From Prorocentrum cordatum (Eukaryota > Sar > Dinophyceae > Prorocentrales > Prorocentraceae), in assembly GCA_963575745.1 (NCBI GenBank), contig CAUYUJ010017809.1, positions 42,501 through 65,000 on the forward strand: a stretch of DNA of 22,500 bases, read 5' to 3'. The notes under the pieces are model-generated. The model was not told the DNA's origin. It saw only the letters and a list, made by a program, of their open reading frames with translations, and made no database searches. Position numbers and translations under genes: made by a program. Shown one piece after another: positions 17,655 through 22,500 of the stretch; the first letter of the stretch is position 1; every line of letters begins with the position of its first letter.

Positions 17655-20600
17655 CTAGAGCTCGAAGACCTCCTCCTCCTCCTCGGCGGCCTGCTCCGCC
17701 GAGCTGGCCACCGCCACGCTCACCGTCAGGGTGGCGCCGGGGAGGGCGCCCGGCCCCTCGAGCCGGAGCCCGCCGGAGAACCCGCTGGGCCAGGCGCTGT
17801 CGAACGGGAGGAGCGCAGAGCACCGCAGGTCCGGGTCCAGGACGCTGAACTCCAGCGCGCTGCCCACGACCTGCTGCGCCTCGACGTGGAAGGGCCCGAA
17901 GTTCCAGGTCGGGAAGGCCGTGTCGAGGACCGCGCCCGTCTGCACTGGCTCCAGCTCCAGGCTGCCCAGGACTCGGCACACGCAGGACGGACTCGACGAG
18001 GTCAGCGGGTCGGCCCTCCTGAGCCCGCTGGCCCCCAGGATGGTCACCTCAAAATGCTTGTGGGCCGCGAACTCAGTCTCCCTGAGCTGGCAGCCGAGCT
18101 CATAGATGCTGGTCTCTAGCTTTCTTTTGCTCTCGAGGACAATGTCCCACACTGCGCTGCGCACGAACCTGTTCAGGACAGCGAAGCCCCCTCTTGTCTG
18201 AACCACCTTGCGAATCATGTCCTGATCCTTCTGCTGTGTAGCACGGGCGTGCTCAAAATACACGTCGCCAACGAGCGCAGCGATCCGTAATACTGTGTCA
18301 ACGGAGGCTGTGCCGGCATTAACTACACCTGACCGGGTGGCAAATTGTAATCCTTCGAATCTGGAAGTCTTCGACTCGTCGAGGCGACTTACTGTTTGCA
18401 AGACTTCGAAAAGGCACCACGACCGCTTGAGTGGCTCTGCTGTCTCCTGTATCACCATCACAGTTCCTTGACAAGAACTGTTCCACAACGCTTGGAAGAA
18501 CGGTGTATCCTCGAAATGCGCATCGCCGAGCTCATCGTCAACACTCCATTGATTGACAGAGAATGAACAAACCCAATAACGAATCACGCGCCATACTTCC
18601 CGATCGGGCATCGTGACTGCCTCAGAGAGGCGAGGCTGATCCGAACCGGCCAAAATCCTCTCTGCCTCGCAGATCGCGTGCCTCTGCAGACTCTGCACAA
18701 ACTCTGCGAAGGGGTCGCCCCAGAAGTGGGACACGAACCAGTCGATGCTGCCACACCCGGCCACTTCTGCATAAGACAACCGTTCTGACTGCGTGAGCGG
18801 CTGGACCAGCTCGGGGACAACATAATACATGCTCCGATCGCGTATGAAGTGACTGAACGCTTCCGTCAAGTCAACCATCTGGCCGATGCTCACGGCCCGA
18901 TGGCCGGCTGATGGAACCCGAAGATCGTCGGCGAATATGCTGCTGATTGACTTCCGGGTAAAGCGCCTGCTGGTTGACCTCGGATGCATGACGGAGCAGT
19001 AGTCTGCACTTGCACTGTACAGGGAGGGCAACTGTCTGTACTTGTCACGGTTGTTTGTGAGGTGCTTCTTGAACTGAGATAACGCGACAGCCTTGGTGGT
19101 GCGGTGTGGCCAACCAGCTACGGCGCGCAGTCTCCAGACCAAGGCGAGCGCTCCACAAGCGGCAGACGAGATCGATACCGCAATGGTTTCACGGGCTGTG
19201 AGCGGGAGCCCGTATATGATGGCAGCGGCTGCGGTGAGCAGCAGAGGCACGATAACGGCCACAGTGATATTGGACCTTCCAGTGCACAAGAAGCCCATCA
19301 GGACAGGCAACTCCAATCTGCCAGTGGACGCGTCTACTCTCTGAATTATGGGAAGCCCCTCCGCCGTCAGCAATTCTAGAGATCTCTGGTCGATTCGTCT
19401 GACCCTAAATTGGCCTTCCATGGCATCCTGCACCGACTGCAGTTGATTACGAGTGCCCACGGGTATTGCCGTGATGCAAACTGGTAGAGAACCGCCAACG
19501 AGACACATAGGCCACTGTACCAAGAGATGTCGGCCTGCTGAGGTAACAACCACTGCATTTCCCTGCCGAGATATGTCGTCTATCAGAATTATTCGCCACG
19601 CCGAGAGGCTCAGCAGCACGGCGGCGACTGCCAGCAGTTTCGCTGCGACAGCGCATCCAACGATGTAAGATACGGGAGACTCACACTCTGCTGATCCCTC
19701 CGTAGATGACTTTCCAGCAGGGCACTGTTGGCATTCCGTGCTTCCGTAAGACGGCGCGACTGTTCCGGCACCGCACTGAGCGCAGGGCCGATTGTTGACC
19801 GAATACTCGCCAGGCTCGCAAGGGTAACAGCTGCTAGCGTCCGATGCGCCGTGGGCGTTCGCGGTGGCGCCCCAGGCTTCACCCGTGATCGCTTCGGTCG
19901 TCCGGCCAGCTGGGCAGCCGATGCAGCTGGACCGACCGCTCTCGTCCTGGTACCTGCCCACTTCGCAGCGGCTGCAGCTCGTCTGGCCTCGCTGCTCCTG
20001 GAAGTCGCCAGCAGCGCACTCGGTGCACACCGCGGCGCCCCTCTCGTCCGAGAACGTGCCCGGGGCACACGGCACCTCGCTCGTGGAGTCCTCGCTCGCG
20101 AAGTGGCCAGGCCTGTCGGGGAGAACGGAAGGGGGGCGTAGCCAAGCGTAGGGTAGAGAATCAGCTCGCGTGGCTGATTTTCCAAGCGCCTCCCGGCGCC
20201 GGGAGGCGCCCATGTATCGAGGAATGGGCCCAGCGGCGGGGCCGAAACCAGCTGCATGCAGCAGATTTCGTACCCCCCCCCCTTTCCCTATGCGCCCCTT
20301 GCGTTCGGCCCGAGCCTGGAGGGGGCACAGACGGTCTGACCCGTCGCGTTCGTGTACGAGCCCGCAGGGCAGGCGATCTGCGCCCTGTAGGGGGCGGCTT
20401 GGCCCGCTGCCATCTTGGGGACGTAGTAGCCGAGGTCGGCTGGCACGCACCTTTGGTGGCAACTCATGAGAGCCTTCCACACCAGCTTGTCGGCTCTTGC
20501 GAATCGACGCTCATCGACGCTAAATCGACGCTAGTCGACGCTAAATCGACGCTAACCGACGCTAAATCGGCACTATCTCATCGACTCCCAGACGCTAATC

Positions 20601-22325
20601 GACGCTAGTCGACGCTAGAGACAGAATTACGAGGGTACACAAGGCTCCCATGATTTGCTACCGAACGCACCCGCCCTTGTGCCAGTACGCGCCGTCTGCG
20701 CAAGTCGCCGCCCGGCCCAGCGGAAAGCGTCCGCTGAGCGGGCCCCCGCCGTCCAGCCGGAAGCACTTCTCGGCGGGGTAGTCCGTGGAGCACGAGGCCA
20801 GGTGTGAGGAGGCCTGGTACAGCAGAGCGTCTGAGGTCTGGTATGGCACCATGACGACGTCGGTGCTCCGCGCAACGTTGTCGGCGTCGAGGTAAACGTT
20901 CTTCACCATGAACGGCAGGTTGCGCTCCTGGTCAGCATTGAACGCGAGATTGCCACCTGCCAAGCATTCCCCGTACCTGGTGTCGTTCACCAAGCTCCTT
21001 AACATCTCTTCCAGCAACGCGCTGGTGACAGACTCTTTGGTGAAAACGCCTGTGTCGAGACCCTTGTGCATGGCCGCACTGTACATCACAACGCTGTCGT
21101 AGCCAAACTGCGTGTAGGGCTTACAAAAATCGAAGCTGTTCTGCGCTGTCTCGGTCGTATTATCCACGTATCTGAAGAAATCGCCATAGTCCTCGTTCCA
21201 GGTTTCGCCCCTGGGCATGGCCCAACACGACTCGTTCTGTGAGGACCCGCAAATACTCTCACCAAGTTTGTACTCGAAACCGCCGGCTCGGAGATCGCCA
21301 CTATTCCAGGCCTGCTTGAAGAGCGGCGTGCGGTCGGAGTCGGGGATCCAGCTGACCGAGAAGGTGCCCAATGCGTCACGCAGGTCGTCAAACCCACCGT
21401 CGTCGGGATGGAACCAGACATAGTTGTGTTCCCTCTTGCGCAGCCCCATGCTCTCGGCCTGCCTCAGCACCTCGGGCAACTCTGCATCGAAGGCGCACAA
21501 CATGATGACTCGGGGCATGGATGGATCCTCGTGAATTTCGGTTAGCACCTCCCGGATACGCTGCTTGGCATTCTCGTCTGGCGGGCTGCCACTGTTACCA
21601 TCCGTCGTGGGCACCTCCTTTGAGACCACGGTCATGCCCAGAAACGTGGCGGCACTCGCAAAGGAATTGCACATGCTGCGCGTGTAGTCATTGCTGAAAT
21701 AAAACGAGACCACGCTGGTGTACCCGAATTGCGATATGGCGCGTGCGGCCGCCCGCACGCGGTTCTGGTCGCCTGGGCAGACGCGGAAGAAGTTTGGGTA
21801 CTGGAGCTCGCCGCTTACCCTCAGAGATAGCAGTGGGCTTGTGGCGGAGTAGCAAACCATCGGCATCCCCAGTGCCTGCATAGCTTTTGCGCCGTCCGCG
21901 GACGCGCCCGACGTGGTGAAACCAATGATGCCGTGCACGGGCTGCCCATAAAGGCCGAATCCAGACTTCCCCACGATGCCGCTGAAATACATGCCCGCCT
22001 GGATTGCGCGCTCCGAGTCGCCGCCGTGGTCCATGACGTCGAATGAGACATTGAAGAGGTCGGCAGGGCCGAGCCTGGCAATGGCTGGGCAGAAGGTGGC
22101 GTTGCGCGTGTTCACGTCGTGCACCGCACGTGTGGCCGCCACCACGCGGGCCGCGCCGCACCCGCTGCGCCTCGTCAGCTTAGCCACGACTCCGAGGCGC
22201 AGGTCCCCCGACAGGGGCGGGTAGTAGGCGGCCGTCTCCTCTTTGGGAGTCTCGATCGGGCCCGCCCCGAACAGCGCGCCTGCGGCTGGCAGTGCCAGCA
22301 GCAGTCCTCTGCTGGCCCGCGGCAT
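17655..22325 (-). CDS. Membrane receptor: PBP1/ANF-type sensor, Cys-rich stalk, three TM, TIR-like and C2-like domains
   Basis: Predicted 1415 residues from exons 22325-20671, 20450-20316 and 20112-17655; the joins keep frame exactly. The start is the first ATG giving a signal peptide (RGLLLALPAAGALFGAG). The longer upstream frame begins only with GTG. Residues about 35-500 form a type I periplasmic-binding/ANF-receptor domain (HGIIGFTTSGASADG, ALGMPMVCYSATSP, YPNFFRVCPGDQNR, FGYTSVVSFYFSNDY) with five N-glycosylation sequons (N75, N92, N364, N389, N447). Residues about 553-740 are a stalk with six C-x2-C pairs, GCC2/GCC3-like. Membrane segments lie near 745-769, 879-898 and 905-923, placing the C-terminus in the cytosol. 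Residues about 1052-1174 are TIR-like (SIDWFVSHFWG, YWVCSFSVNQW, RSWCLFEVLQT). Residues about 1283-1399 are C2-like (FEVTILGASGL, FPTWNF, FSVLDPDL), with an incomplete set of calcium-binding aspartates. The order suggests ligand sensing outside and signalling inside. The ligand is unknown. It is not a seven-TM class C receptor. Confidence 0.85.
20113..20315 (-). other. Intron 2 of the receptor gene (GC-AG)
   Basis: 203 bp. The donor is CCAG|GCTCGG and the acceptor is GACAG|GCCTGG, so CAGGC stands at both junctions. Splicing joins codon TCC-AG|G-CCT (Ser596-Arg597-Pro598) within the Cys-rich stalk. Without removal, the exon 2 frame stops at a TAG a few codons on. GC donors are common in dinoflagellates. 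The intron holds a perfect 24-bp palindrome (20186-20209) and a 7-bp stem-loop (20159-20179). Confidence 0.75.
20186..20209. repeat. Perfect 24-bp palindrome inside intron 2
   Basis: GCGCCTCCCGGC followed directly by its reverse complement, GCCGGGAGGCGC. A second inverted repeat, AATCAGC with GCTGATT around a 7-base loop, lies just beside it at 20159-20179. Confidence 0.9.
20451..20670 (-). other. Intron 1 of the receptor gene (GT-AG)
   Basis: 220 bp. The donor is GGCGG|GTGCGT and the acceptor is CAAAG|GTGCGTG; GGTGCGT occurs at both ends. Splicing completes the Gly552 codon and continues CVPADLGYY. Reading through gives a TAG after only three more codons. Most of the intron is an imperfect CGACGCTA tandem repeat. 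Confidence 0.75.
20505..20619. repeat. CGACGCTA minisatellite inside intron 1
   Basis: About nine imperfect units of 11-12 bp (ATCGACGCTA, GTCGACGCTA, ACCGACGCTA variants) fill the middle of the intron. TCGACGCTAGTCGACGCTA occurs more than once. Confidence 0.9.
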
Positions 22326-22470
22326 GCTGAGCGGGGGACCGACCCGCCCGCCCCGCGCAGGGGCGGGGTGCGGATGCGTCTGCGCGAGCGCCGCTGCCGC
22401 CCGCCGGGGAGGAGTCGGGGCAGGCACCCCTCGGCACCCCGCTGGGCGCCTCTGCCGAGCAGCACCGCGG
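22326..22470 (-). promoter_or_regulatory. Presumed 5' UTR of the receptor gene
   Basis: About 145 bp of GC-rich sequence between the SL-like relict and the chosen ATG. It is in frame with the ORF, but the only frame opening is GTG at 22427 and no upstream ATG is present in that frame. No TATA-like or other promoter element is recognised. Confidence 0.4.
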
Positions 22471-22492
22471 CTCGAGCCAAAAGGGCTGCCGT
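22471..22492 (-). other. Spliced-leader relict upstream of the receptor gene
   Basis: The minus strand reads ACGGCAGCCCTTTTGGCTCG then AG. It matches the 22-base dinoflagellate SL at 18 positions by hand count, counting the variable first base; the core CTTTTGGCTC is intact except for its first base. Orientation and distance fit the 5' end of a formerly trans-spliced transcript. The window ends in a G run (22493-22500) just beyond it. Confidence 0.6.
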
Positions 22493-22500
22493 GGGGGGGG

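Noticed and set aside
19200-19700. Class C GPCR seven-transmembrane domain
   Set aside because: Only three hydrophobic segments are present between the Cys-rich stalk and the TIR-like region, with a polar stretch of about 110 residues after the first.
20113-20480. N-terminal ~123 residues of the 941-codon minus-strand frame as part of the receptor
   Set aside because: This part has no domain pattern. The overlapping frame at 20316-20450 continues the Cys-rich stalk and joins by a GC-AG intron, so these residues are intron and wrong-frame sequence.
22326-22427. 34-residue N-terminal extension of the receptor
   Set aside because: It would begin with GTG and places a low-complexity segment before a clear signal peptide that starts at an ATG at 22325.

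Overview
The window looks like nuclear DNA of a dinoflagellate. It is GC-rich and mostly repetitive. Four places on the minus strand carry recognisable, degenerate copies of the dinoflagellate spliced-leader (SL) sequence. The one convincing gene has introns with a GC donor and with direct repeats at the splice junctions, as in dinoflagellates. The species cannot be named from this sequence.

Layout. 1-5.2 kb: no convincing gene; GC-rich sequence with A-rich tracts, purine microsatellites and one copy of an SL-bearing dispersed repeat (3463-3671). 5.36-6.52 kb (minus): ammonium transporter (Amt) pseudogene, broken by at least three frame changes and missing its C-terminal part. 6.72-6.97 kb: second, better preserved copy of the SL-bearing repeat. 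7.6-9.14 kb (minus): Glu/Val-rich then Ala-rich sequence preceded by an array of three abutting SL relicts, a possible multiply retroposed mRNA copy. 9.4-11.5 kb: a diverged ~430-bp repeat pair around a recent 328-bp tandem duplication. 11.6-16.1 kb: minisatellites, comprising CTTGGG-type repeats, two related 44-bp arrays, and ~99-bp and ~77-bp arrays with a 322-bp higher-order period. 16.1-17.65 kb: no gene recognised.

17.655-22.325 kb (minus) is the main result: a gene predicted as three exons and 1415 residues. It encodes a signal peptide, a complete periplasmic-binding-protein type I (ANF-receptor-like) ligand-binding domain, a cysteine-rich ephrin-receptor-like (GCC2/GCC3) stalk, three predicted membrane segments, a cytosolic TIR-like domain with a WCLFE motif, and a C-terminal C2-like domain. 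An SL-like relict lies about 145 bp upstream of its ATG.

How it fits together. Both recognisable protein-coding units and every SL relict point the same way (minus), which fits a unidirectional gene block shaped by retroposition of trans-spliced mRNAs. The receptor reads as a one-piece sensor, with an extracellular small-molecule-binding domain linked through the membrane to a TIR-like effector. That architecture is the best candidate for an undescribed system here. Domain calls were made by eye; no database search was possible.
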